Shown: in pieces, positions 24,810 through 33,275 of the stretch
Layout of the letters: each line of letters starts with the position of its first letter
Position numbering within the stretch: the first letter of the stretch is position 1
Source of the DNA: CAZICM01 sp964537685
GTDB lineage: Bacteria; Myxococcota_A; Polyangia; Polyangiales; Polyangiaceae
Length of the DNA stretch: 51,233 nt
Assembly: GCA_964537685.1 (NCBI GenBank)
Contig: CAZICM010000066.1
Span: 1 to 51,233 of the forward strand
Reading direction: 5' to 3'
Made by a program: the position numbers and the translations under genes
Notes under the pieces: model-generated
Databases searched by the model: none
Seen by the model: only the letters and a program-made list of their open reading frames with translations
What the model was told of the DNA's origin: nothing

Positions 24810-26027
24810 GTGAAGCGCAATCCCCGACATCTTTCCTTAATCTCATCACGGCTCGCCATGCTCTTGGCCATGTCCGCGGCGTTGTTCGCCTGCTCCCCCG
24901 CGAAAGCCCCGCCTCAAAGCGCCGCGATCTCCAATGTCAAACGCCCAAAACACCGGGCTTCCACACCCGAGGAGCTTATCGCTCAGGCTCAAGCCGAACA
25001 TTTGCCTTTTGAAGACCCGCTGGCCCTGCCCCCCGAGGCCCACGCCGAGGCCCTTCGTTTTGTAGGCACTTTCGGCGACCCCGCTTGGCGTATTCGCCGG
25101 CTCATGGCCTATGTCAATGAAGTGCTGGACTTTCGCTATGCGCCCAACATTACCCTCACCGCCGAACGCACTTATTTGACCCGCCGCGGCGATTGCATGG
25201 CTTTTGCCAATTTATTTATTTCTTTAGCCCGGGGCATGGGTTTACAGGCTTTTTTTGTGCATGTCAGCGAGGTGCTCAGCCATTATGAACATAAAGGCAT
25301 TCTCTTTACATCTTCGCATGTGGCCGTCGGTTTTGGGAGTGGGCCTCAATCCGTTGTAATTGATATCACCCAAGAAAGAACCGACTGGAAACTCGCGATG
25401 TATCAAGCCGTCGACGATTTAACGGCACTCGCTTTGTATTACAACAATATCGCCGTCGATGCGCTGACCACGGGGCGAGTCTCGGACGCGGAACGAATTT
25501 TATTATTTTTATACAATCAGACCCCGCATATCGAAGAAGTGCACAACAATCTCGCCGTGGTGATGAACCGGCGCTTCCGTTATAAAGATTCGCTTACCAT
25601 TCTTTTAAATGCCATTCGATGGTTTCCTTTATATAAACCATTTTATACCAACGGAATGCTGGCGGCCCAGGGAGCCAATAGACCCGATCTCGCAAAAAAA
25701 TTCGAAGAAGGTGGCTTGGCCATTGAACGGCAGGATCCTTATTTCCTCGTGGCGCGGGGCCGAAACCATTTTGAAAATAAAGAATACGATAAAGCTATTG
25801 AGCAATTTGAAAAAGCTTTTCAAGCCAAACCCGATAGCGCGGTAATTGCCGCATGGCTTACCCGTGCGCTGATGAAAGCGGGCCGCACGGAAGATGGCGA
25901 GGCCGTATTCACCGAAACCCTAAAACGAAGCTTTGGACAAAGCCCTTTGCTCACCGACGAACTGGTGCGCGAGTTCCCAAGCCTTGAACGCCTCAAGAAA
26001 ACAGGCCCAGAGCCCCCGCCCAAATAA
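24810..26027 (+). CDS. Transglutaminase-like/TPR lipoprotein
   Basis: A 405-residue lipoprotein with a GTG start, signal peptide ending in lipobox LFAC (Cys28). Residues about 95-190 carry a transglutaminase-core pattern: Cys129 in TRRGDCMAFANLF, His170 in TSSHVAVGF and Asp185 in VVIDITQE, so a Cys-His-Asp triad is possible. The C-terminal half has TPR-like helices (EEVHNNLAVVMNRRF, DPYFLVARGRNHFENKEYDKAIEQFEKAF). Related bacterial proteins act in the periplasm as proteases or peptide-linking enzymes, or as scaffolds; the activity here is unknown. It starts the plus-strand run that includes the FHA-ABC transporter, 63 bp upstream of it. Confidence 0.82.
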   Translation: MKRNPRHLSLISSRLAMLLAMSAALFACSPAKAPPQSAAISNVKRPKHRASTPEELIAQAQAEHLPFEDPLALPPEAHAEALRFVGTFGDPAWRIRRLMAYVNEVLDFRYAPNITLTAERTYLTRRGDCMAFANLFISLARGMGLQAFFVHVSEVLSHYEHKGILFTSSHVAVGFGSGPQSVVIDITQERTDWKLAMYQAVDDLTALALYYNNIAVDALTTGRVSDAERILLFLYNQTPHIEEVHNNLAVVMNRRFRYKDSLTILLNAIRWFPLYKPFYTNGMLAAQGANRPDLAKKFEEGGLAIERQDPYFLVARGRNHFENKEYDKAIEQFEKAFQAKPDSAVIAAWLTRALMKAGRTEDGEAVFTETLKRSFGQSPLLTDELVREFPSLERLKKTGPEPPPK

Positions 26028-26090
26028 GCGGCCCGCGCACATGGATGACCGTTGCCATGCTCATCCGGACATGATGAAACACGCATTCCC

Positions 26091-29000
26091 ATGATCCCGG
26101 GCTTCGGCAAACAAACCATCCTCGTCGGCACAGCTCCCACTTGCGACATCGTTCTAGGCGGTGAAGGCATCGCTCCCGAACATGCGCGCATCGTCCATCA
26201 AGGCGGAGGAAAACTCGTCCTTGTGCCCAATGCCCCGGGTATTACGGCCAATGGCCAGCCCGTGCAGCCGGGCACAGAAGCCGCGTTCGATTTGCGCACG
26301 CAGTTTTTCGCGGGCCAGAGTCCTATTCCGCTCAACCATCCGGCCATCACACTGATGCTGATGGCGCAGGGCGGATTTAGCGCGCCCCCCGGACAAATCG
26401 TCATCGGCCGCGATCCATCGCGCGCCTCGCTGGTTGTCGGTCATCCCAGCGTCTCCAGCCAGCACGCCACGGTGCTCCTCGATCGCATGATGATCATCGA
26501 TCACAACTCGACGAGCGGCACCTATGTCGGCCCTCAGCGCATCGCACCGGGGCAGCCCACGCCTTTAGATCCCAATGGAATCATCGCGTTTGGCCCTGTT
26601 CCCGTCCAAGTACCGCTCTTGATGCGGCTCTCGCAGGCCCTGCGCGAACAGCCCGCACAGCCTCAAGCGCAAGCCCAGCCCGCTCAACCCATGCCGCCCA
26701 CCGGCGTGATGCCTCAGCAGCAAGCCCATGCGCCGGCTCCCGCGGGCGCGCCCCCACAGCCCGCCGCATCGCCTGTTCCCGCGGCCCAAAGCGGCGCCCC
26801 CGGCAAGAAAAACAAGACCGTTTTAGGGCATCTCGAATTCGCGCCCAGCGCGCCGGTCAAGACCATCGGCCGCACCCCCGACAACAACATCGTCATCGCG
26901 CACGCCCAGGTCTCCAGCCATCACGCCTTCCTGCATCAGATCAGCGGCCAGTTCTTCATTGAAGACCGCGGCAGCGCCAACGGCACTTATGTGCGCGGCG
27001 CCCGCATCGCGCCAGGACAAAAAATCGCCGTTAAAAGCGGAGAGAAAATCTACATCGGCCCGATGCCGCTGCAGATTGAAGTCAGCGGCGCGGGCGCGGC
27101 GGAAATCGTTCAAGAAGAGTACGCGGCCGATCGCTGGGCCGGAAAACCGCTCTACGAAATCGAAGCGTGGAGCCTGATTCTGGACGTGCCCGATCGGGAC
27201 AATCCCCGCGAGAAAAAACGGCTTCTCGACGAAGTGTCTTTCAAGGCATTGCCGGGCGACATGATTGCCCTCATGGGTCCCTCGGGCGCCGGCAAAACAA
27301 CGCTTTTGCTTGCGCTCAACGGCTACCTTCCGCCCACGGGCGGCGTCGTCCGGATCAACGGCGAAGATCTCTATTCAATCTACGACACCCTGCGCGGCTC
27401 TATCGGCTACGTCCCCCAAGACGACCTCGTTCATCCCGAACTCACCGTCTTCGAAGCCATCCGCTACAGCGCCAAATTCCGCCTCCCTCCCGACTACAGC
27501 GAAGACGAAATCGATGCCCGCGTCGAACAAACCATCAAAGACCTGGGCCTCGAAACCGTTAAAAATCTTCAGATCGGCAGACCCGAAAAGAAAATCCTCT
27601 CGGGCGGCCAGCGCAAGCGCGTCAACATCGCCCTAGAGCTCGTCACCGATCCCGTCATCCTCTTTCTCGACGAGCCCACATCCGGCCTCGCCGCCGACGA
27701 TACGACCGCACTCATCAGCCTCTTGCACGATCTCACCAAGGCCACTGGCAAGACGATCATCATGACGATCCACCAGCCGGCCAAAGACGAATTCGAAAAA
27801 TTCAACCAATGTTTGATCATGGGCGTGGGCGGTATTCCGATGTTCTTCGGGCCTACAAAACCCGATGCCTACCGCTTCTTCGGCTCGTGGAAAGAAAGGC
27901 TTGGCCAGCCCAACGACGTCGACAATCCGCGCGACATGTTCGACATGCTCGCGCTGCGCGAAAAACCTATCTACGAACGCATGCGCGCCTCCGATCCCAA
28001 TGCGTCCAGAGGCGCGGCCAGAAAGGCTGCCGCCATCGAATGGCGCCGGGAATTTTTTCAGGACAGCAACCCGACCTACCGCAAGATGTATTCGGGCAGG
28101 CGAGCCATCGGCAACGCCCAGTCCACCCATCCCCTGCCCGCCACGCGCTCGAGCGGCACAGGCCAGCTTGGACTTTTATTGTCGCGCTATTTCAAGGTCA
28201 AAGTCCGCGACGTAGGCGGCACGGCCATCATGCTTTTGCAGGCGCCGATCATCGGCATCCTGCTCGCCGCCGTCTTCGTGGGCCAGGAAAAAGCCATCCC
28301 CGCCTGGTGTCTGGGCGCCCTTCAAGAACTCAGCAACAAAGCGCCAAAGGCCGCCGCATCCAGCACCGACATCCTCTCCAAAATGGATCCGACCAGCGAT
28401 CACACCGCGGCCATCTTTTTCCTGGTCGTCGCGGCCATATGGTTCGGCACCTCCAACGCCGCCCGCGAAATCGTCAGCGAACGCGCCATTTACCTGCGCG
28501 AACGCATGGTCAACCTGGGCCTCATCAACTACGTCCTCTCCAAATACCTATTGCTCGCGGGCTTCTGCATCATCCAGTGCACCGTCCTTCTCGCCATCGT
28601 CTTCTTCGCCCTGGGCTTTCACGGCGGCCCCGAAGCCTTTTTGATGCAGCTCGGCGCTCTCATCGCCACATCCTTCTCGGCCGTCGCGCTGGGCCTGCTC
28701 TTGTCCACCGTCGTCGCCTCTTCCGAGGCCGCCATGGCCCTCACCCCCATCGCGCTCATCCCCCAAGTCGTCATGGGCGGCCTGATGGTGCCCATGACTA
28801 CCGTTCCCCATCTCCACTGGCTTATGCAAGCCATGCCCGCCCGCTGGGGATTTGAAGCCGCGATCGTCCCCGAACGCCAAGCTCTTACATCCGACCCGGC
28901 CTGGCTCATCGATCTCGGCAACAAAGAAACCAGCGGCCAATACTTCGTCGAAGCAGGCAAATTCAAGTGCGCCACCGCTCAAGTCGCCGCCGACAATTTC

Positions 29001-29123
29001 GCTGGAGCATGGCAATTCACCACCTATGAAAGCCCATGGATTCCCTATGCCGTCCTAGGCGGTTCCACCGTGGCTTTGATCATCGTGGTGTGCATCATTC
29101 TCAAACGCCGCGATCCTGTGTGA
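26091..29123 (+). CDS. ABCG-type transporter with three N-terminal FHA-like domains
   Basis: A 1010-residue inner-membrane protein. FHA-like domains lie at about 1-90 (degenerate), 100-175 (IGRDPS, VSSQHATVL, HNSTSGTYV) and 245-332 (IGRTPDNNIV, VSSHHAFL, DRGSANGTYV); the second and third keep the GR...SxxH...N/SGTYV phosphothreonine-binding pattern. A Pro/Gln/Ala linker is at 186-240. The ABC ATPase has Walker A GPSGAGKT (396-403), signature LSGGQ (503-507) and Walker B ILFLDEPT (Asp527, Glu528). An ABC2/ABCG membrane domain of about six helices covers 690-1010. The FHA modules suggest control by Ser/Thr protein kinases, which are abundant in myxobacteria (inference). The start at 26091 (MIPGFGKQ) has no obvious Shine-Dalgarno sequence. 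Confidence 0.88.
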   Translation: MIPGFGKQTILVGTAPTCDIVLGGEGIAPEHARIVHQGGGKLVLVPNAPGITANGQPVQPGTEAAFDLRTQFFAGQSPIPLNHPAITLMLMAQGGFSAPPGQIVIGRDPSRASLVVGHPSVSSQHATVLLDRMMIIDHNSTSGTYVGPQRIAPGQPTPLDPNGIIAFGPVPVQVPLLMRLSQALREQPAQPQAQAQPAQPMPPTGVMPQQQAHAPAPAGAPPQPAASPVPAAQSGAPGKKNKTVLGHLEFAPSAPVKTIGRTPDNNIVIAHAQVSSHHAFLHQISGQFFIEDRGSANGTYVRGARIAPGQKIAVKSGEKIYIGPMPLQIEVSGAGAAEIVQEEYAADRWAGKPLYEIEAWSLILDVPDRDNPREKKRLLDEVSFKALPGDMIALMGPSGAGKTTLLLALNGYLPPTGGVVRINGEDLYSIYDTLRGSIGYVPQDDLVHPELTVFEAIRYSAKFRLPPDYSEDEIDARVEQTIKDLGLETVKNLQIGRPEKKILSGGQRKRVNIALELVTDPVILFLDEPTSGLAADDTTALISLLHDLTKATGKTIIMTIHQPAKDEFEKFNQCLIMGVGGIPMFFGPTKPDAYRFFGSWKERLGQPNDVDNPRDMFDMLALREKPIYERMRASDPNASRGAARKAAAIEWRREFFQDSNPTYRKMYSGRRAIGNAQSTHPLPATRSSGTGQLGLLLSRYFKVKVRDVGGTAIMLLQAPIIGILLAAVFVGQEKAIPAWCLGALQELSNKAPKAAASSTDILSKMDPTSDHTAAIFFLVVAAIWFGTSNAAREIVSERAIYLRERMVNLGLINYVLSKYLLLAGFCIIQCTVLLAIVFFALGFHGGPEAFLMQLGALIATSFSAVALGLLLSTVVASSEAAMALTPIALIPQVVMGGLMVPMTTVPHLHWLMQAMPARWGFEAAIVPERQALTSDPAWLIDLGNKETSGQYFVEAGKFKCATAQVAADNFAGAWQFTTYESPWIPYAVLGGSTVALIIVVCIILKRRDPV

Positions 29124-29164
29124 CAACGCCGCATTCCGGCTCTATACAGTCCCCAATTCCACCT

Positions 29165-31954
29165 ATGATCAGCCGCGATCGGTTCATCACCCGAGCTCTT
29201 GCCCTCCTTGTTCTCACGGCCGGAAGTCCGGCCCTCGCGCAGCAAGGACAGCCTCCTCCCGCTCCATCCGGCAGCGCCGATCAGCCCAAAAACCCGCCTG
29301 ACACACCGAGAATCGGCGTACCCGCGGGGGCCTCCGGCGCAATCATCACACCCGGCGCCCAGCCCGGCGCCCAGCCTGCCCAGCCCGGCAAACCCACCAT
29401 GCCGCGCCCCCTCAACTACGCGCCTCCCGAATACCCGCCCGAGGCCGAAAAAGAAGGCTTGGAAGCGACAGTCACGCTTCAGCTCGATATCGACAAAAAT
29501 GGCAAAGTCACCAACGTCACGGTGCTCGAACCCGCGGGCCACGGCTTCGATGAATCGGCCGTCGCCGCCGCAAAAAAGCTTGATTTCGAGCCTGCGCGAA
29601 AAGCCGACGGCACACCTTTCGCCGCCCGCATTCTCTACCGCTACTCCTTCAACCTAAAACCCAAAGAGCCCGCCCCCGGCGAAACAGGCCCAGGCAAAAG
29701 CCCTGCGCAAACCCGCGAAGAAAGCGAAAACTTCGGCGGCACCGTGCTCTCGGCCGTAGGCGACGCACCCGTCACAGGCGCCGTCGTCACCCTCAAAGGC
29801 GCCCCTGGCAACCCCAGCGTCACCACCGGAGAAAGCGGCGCATTCGTCTTCCAAAACGTCCCTCCCGGCTCTTACGAAGTCAGCGTCACCGTCCCCGGCT
29901 ACCAGCCCCTCAACGTCTCCGAAGACATCGTTGCCGGCGAAAAAACCGAAGTGAAATACCGCCTCGTCGCCGAAGGCGGAGCCCTCGACGTCACCGTCCG
30001 CGGCACCCGCCCGCCCCGCGAGGTCACCAAACGCACCATTACCAAACGCGAAATCGAACGTATTCCCGGCACCAACGGTGATGCACTCCGCTCCATTCAA
30101 AGCCTGCCCGGCGTGGCACGTCCGCCTGGATTGGCCGGCCTTCTTATCGTTCGTGGATCGGCCCCCCAGGACACCCAGACATTTATTGATGGAACACCCG
30201 TCCCGCTCATCTATCATTTTGGGGGTCTCTCCTCGGTGGTTCCCACCGAAATGCTCGAAAAAATCGACTTTTACCCTGGCAATTTCAGCACCCAATACGG
30301 CCGGGTCATGGGCGGCATTGTCGACGCGGGACTTCGCTCCCCCAAAGACGATGGAAAATATCATGGTCTTGTCCAACTCGATTTAATTGACGCCCGCTTA
30401 ATGGCCGAAGGCCCAATACCTTATTTAAAGAATTGGCATTTTATTGTGGCGGGACGGCGCAGCCATATCGATTCGTGGCTTGGCCCGGTCTTGGAGGAAG
30501 CCGGCGCGGGCGTCACGCAAGCGCCTGTGTATTACGACTATCAAGCGCTGGTCGAAACCAAACCCACCCCGAGCTCGCGCCTTCGCATTGGCTTCTTCGG
30601 CTCCGACGACGCACTGGAGCTCCTCATCAAAGAGCCCCAGCCCAACGAACCGGCGCTCAGCGGCAATATCGGCCTAAACACAGCCTTTCAGCGCCTTCAG
30701 CTCCGCTACGAAAACGAAATCTCCGCCGACGACAGCGTCAGCGCCGTCATGGCCTTGGGCCAAGACGATTTAGGCTTTGGCCTGGGCTCATTTTATTTCG
30801 TCCTCGATTTAAAAACCGTCACCGGCCGCTTCGAATACACCAAACGCCTTTCCCAAGGCATCCGGCTCAACACCGGCCTCGACATGAACTGGGGCTACTA
30901 CAACGTGAAGGTACGCATTCCTTCGCCGCCCGTACCCGGCCAGCCCCCCAATCAGCCCTTTTCAACCCGCGCGGTCCGCGAAGTCGAAAACACCGGCTAC
31001 GGCTATTTCCCCGCGGCCTATGCCGAATTAGAACTCACGCCCACCGACCGGGCCCGCATCGTTCCCGGCGTCCGCATCGATTACACCAACATCAGCGGCC
31101 GCTTCGATGTCAGCCCCCGCGTCAATGCCCGCTTCGACATTCGCCCTGGATTTCCCCGCACCACCGCCAAGGGCGGCTTTGGCATTTTCCACCAGCCGCC
31201 TCAATTCCAAGAGGCTGTCGAACCCAACGGCACACCCGGATTGTTCAACAACCGCGCCATTCAATACGCCCTTGGCGTAGAGCAAGAATTCACGCGCAAT
31301 ATCGAGCTTTCCGTCGAAGGATTTTACAAACAACTCGATAGCATTGTCCGCGCCCGCCCCGTTGGCATCAGCTCATCGATTGAATACGCCAATATTGGCG
31401 TGGGCTATGTGGCGGGCGCCGAATTCCTGCTCAAATACAAGCCGGACGATCGATTTTTTGGCTGGCTGGCCTACACCCTATCGCGCAGCGTCCGCAAAGA
31501 CGGCCCCGCCGAAGAAGACCGTCTCAACAACTTCGACCAGCCGCATATTCTCACCGTATTGGGCAGCTATCAATTGGGCCACGGCTGGGAAATTGGCGCG
31601 CGCTTCCGATTGATCTCGGGCAATTTGGTCACGCCCAACGTATGCAACGTCAATGCGGAAGACTGCAATCCCGATCGCACCAATGCCTTATATCACGCGG
31701 CCTCCGGCGCCTACACGCCCATTCCCTTCGGAGCTGCGGCCAGTGAAAGGCTGCCCTTATTTCACTCGCTCGATATGCGCGTCGACAAACGCTGGCGATT
31801 TAAAAGCTGGCAATTATCGGCCTATCTCGACGTACAGAATATTTACAACAATGCCAATACGGAAGGATTGTCCTATAGCTTTAACTACACCGAGCGGCAA
31901 TTTGTCTCGGGCTTAACGCTGCTTCCGAGCATTGGCATGCGCGGCGATTTTTAA
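29165..31954 (+). CDS. TonB-dependent receptor with its own N-terminal TonB C-terminal domain
   Basis: A 929-residue outer-membrane protein. Signal peptide 1-25 (SPALA|QQ); Pro/Gly-rich linker to about 82; TonB C-terminal domain about 84-164 (APPEYPPEAEKEGLEATVTL, LDIDKNGKVTNVTVLEP, FDESAVAAAKKLDFEPA). A carboxypeptidase-regulatory-like domain lies at about 188-270 and a plug at about 275-395 (DALRSIQSLPGV, IVRGSAPQDTQTFIDGTPV). A 22-strand-type barrel ends in a terminal Phe. A TonB-box-like ALDVTVRG lies just before the plug. No TonB transmembrane anchor is present, so the TonB domain is probably periplasmic on the receptor itself. It starts 41 bp after the FHA-ABC gene. ATG 29165 is chosen for the signal peptide. 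The substrate is unknown. Confidence 0.9.
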   Translation: MISRDRFITRALALLVLTAGSPALAQQGQPPPAPSGSADQPKNPPDTPRIGVPAGASGAIITPGAQPGAQPAQPGKPTMPRPLNYAPPEYPPEAEKEGLEATVTLQLDIDKNGKVTNVTVLEPAGHGFDESAVAAAKKLDFEPARKADGTPFAARILYRYSFNLKPKEPAPGETGPGKSPAQTREESENFGGTVLSAVGDAPVTGAVVTLKGAPGNPSVTTGESGAFVFQNVPPGSYEVSVTVPGYQPLNVSEDIVAGEKTEVKYRLVAEGGALDVTVRGTRPPREVTKRTITKREIERIPGTNGDALRSIQSLPGVARPPGLAGLLIVRGSAPQDTQTFIDGTPVPLIYHFGGLSSVVPTEMLEKIDFYPGNFSTQYGRVMGGIVDAGLRSPKDDGKYHGLVQLDLIDARLMAEGPIPYLKNWHFIVAGRRSHIDSWLGPVLEEAGAGVTQAPVYYDYQALVETKPTPSSRLRIGFFGSDDALELLIKEPQPNEPALSGNIGLNTAFQRLQLRYENEISADDSVSAVMALGQDDLGFGLGSFYFVLDLKTVTGRFEYTKRLSQGIRLNTGLDMNWGYYNVKVRIPSPPVPGQPPNQPFSTRAVREVENTGYGYFPAAYAELELTPTDRARIVPGVRIDYTNISGRFDVSPRVNARFDIRPGFPRTTAKGGFGIFHQPPQFQEAVEPNGTPGLFNNRAIQYALGVEQEFTRNIELSVEGFYKQLDSIVRARPVGISSSIEYANIGVGYVAGAEFLLKYKPDDRFFGWLAYTLSRSVRKDGPAEEDRLNNFDQPHILTVLGSYQLGHGWEIGARFRLISGNLVTPNVCNVNAEDCNPDRTNALYHAASGAYTPIPFGAAASERLPLFHSLDMRVDKRWRFKSWQLSAYLDVQNIYNNANTEGLSYSFNYTERQFVSGLTLLPSIGMRGDF

Positions 31955-32020
31955 ATTATCTTTGATTTATTTTTCACTTCGTTTTTATTTCTTCAGCGCC
32001 TTGTAGCATTTGGTACGGCC

Positions 32021-33187
32021 ATGAAATCACCAATTCAACACAAACGGTCAATCATTTCATCCAATTTACGCCGGCCCATTTTGGGAGCATTGGCCCTGTC
32101 GCTGTTTGCGGCGCCTGGGATTATATCGGGCTGCGCGGCCAGCTTCGATCCGCCCACGCAGATAAAAACCCTGCGCATTCTGGGCGTCGAGGTAGACAAG
32201 CCTTATGTAGGATTCAAACCGCCTCCCGAAGACGATCCGATGGCGCCGATGAATCCGGACGATTTGTACGAAGACAGCGTCCATCTCAAAATGACCCTTC
32301 AGGACGGATACACAGAAAGCGAAACCGCGCGGCCCATTCAAATCGTGTGGCTCGGCGGCTGCTTTAATCCTCCCGCAGATCAATATTTCATGTGTTACGA
32401 GCAACTCGCCAAGGTGTTCGGCGCAATCGAAGGCGGAGGACCCCCGCCTCCTGAAGTATTGCAATACATTGGTATTGGGCCTGAATACACCCTACCCATT
32501 CCGGAAGACATTGTATCGAGCCGCCCGCCGCCCAAAACTGGCCCACACTATGGGATTGGCTATGTCTTTTTCGCGGCCTGCGCGGGTCAAATCAAGCCGG
32601 TTTTACCCGAAGGCACGGGAGCGGCGCCCGATTTCCCGCTTGGATGTTTTGATGAAAGCGGCCGGCAGCTTGGCGCCGAGAGTTTTGTACCTGGATATAC
32701 TCAGATTTATGCCTTTGCGGACGGGCGCACCAACAACAATCCCGAGATTGAAGCGATGACGCTCGACGACAAAGTCATCCCTGATTCCGAAGAAGACATC
32801 CCCATTGTCGAGGCTTGCCCTGTCACCGAAGACGAACGCCGCGAAGCCGGCTGCAATGCAAAAGACACATCCGATTGTAAAAGCTATACCATCCAATTGC
32901 AACTCGATCCAGAAAAGGCCATTGACGACGATCCGGATGCAACGGGTAAAAACGGCGAATCGCTCACCGAAGCGGTTTGGGTGAGTTATTTCACGGATCG
33001 GGGCAATATAGGTCCTGGCATTAAATTGGTAAACGACCCTGTGGCGGGCTTTAACCCCGATTTAAAAACGACCTATTTGCCTCCCGACACACCTGGATTC
33101 GCGACGATTTGGGCCGTCGTGCGCGATGCGCGCGGAGGAAGCAGGGTAATCCGGCGTTTTGTGGATGTGCAGGCGGCGGCACCCTAA
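32021..33187 (+). CDS. Lipoprotein accompanying the TonB receptor
   Basis: A 388-residue lipoprotein with a signal peptide of about 37 residues ending in lipobox ISGC (Cys38). The mature part is acidic and beta-rich, with scattered Cys (about C113, C123, C193, C213, C269, C280, C286) that could form disulfides, and an Ig-like C-terminal region (TEAVWVSYFTDRGNI, PGFATIWAVVRDARGG). It lies 66 bp after the receptor on the same strand, an arrangement like SusC/SusD-type receptor-lipoprotein pairs, but it shows no SusD TPR fold. Likely a surface or periplasmic accessory for the receptor (inference). Family not recognised. Confidence 0.75.
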   Translation: MKSPIQHKRSIISSNLRRPILGALALSLFAAPGIISGCAASFDPPTQIKTLRILGVEVDKPYVGFKPPPEDDPMAPMNPDDLYEDSVHLKMTLQDGYTESETARPIQIVWLGGCFNPPADQYFMCYEQLAKVFGAIEGGGPPPPEVLQYIGIGPEYTLPIPEDIVSSRPPPKTGPHYGIGYVFFAACAGQIKPVLPEGTGAAPDFPLGCFDESGRQLGAESFVPGYTQIYAFADGRTNNNPEIEAMTLDDKVIPDSEEDIPIVEACPVTEDERREAGCNAKDTSDCKSYTIQLQLDPEKAIDDDPDATGKNGESLTEAVWVSYFTDRGNIGPGIKLVNDPVAGFNPDLKTTYLPPDTPGFATIWAVVRDARGGSRVIRRFVDVQAAAP

Positions 33188-33221
33188 GGGCATTTTGGCC
33201 GGGGTGGGCGGGGATTCGATA

Positions 33222-33275
33222 TTTAGTCTTCGTTTATGTGTGGACTAATTTTAGTCTTTGCTATAAATTTATTTT
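33222..33275 (+). promoter_or_regulatory. Candidate autoregulated promoter for a leaderless AAA ATPase gene
   Basis: A TATAAA box at 33262-33267 ends nine bases before the ATG at 33276, so transcription would start at or within a few bases of the start codon. A perfect palindrome GACTAA-TT-TTAGTC at 33243-33256 sits where an operator would be, and TTTAGTCTT is repeated at 33222-33230 and 33250-33258. No Shine-Dalgarno sequence is present. Confidence 0.5.
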
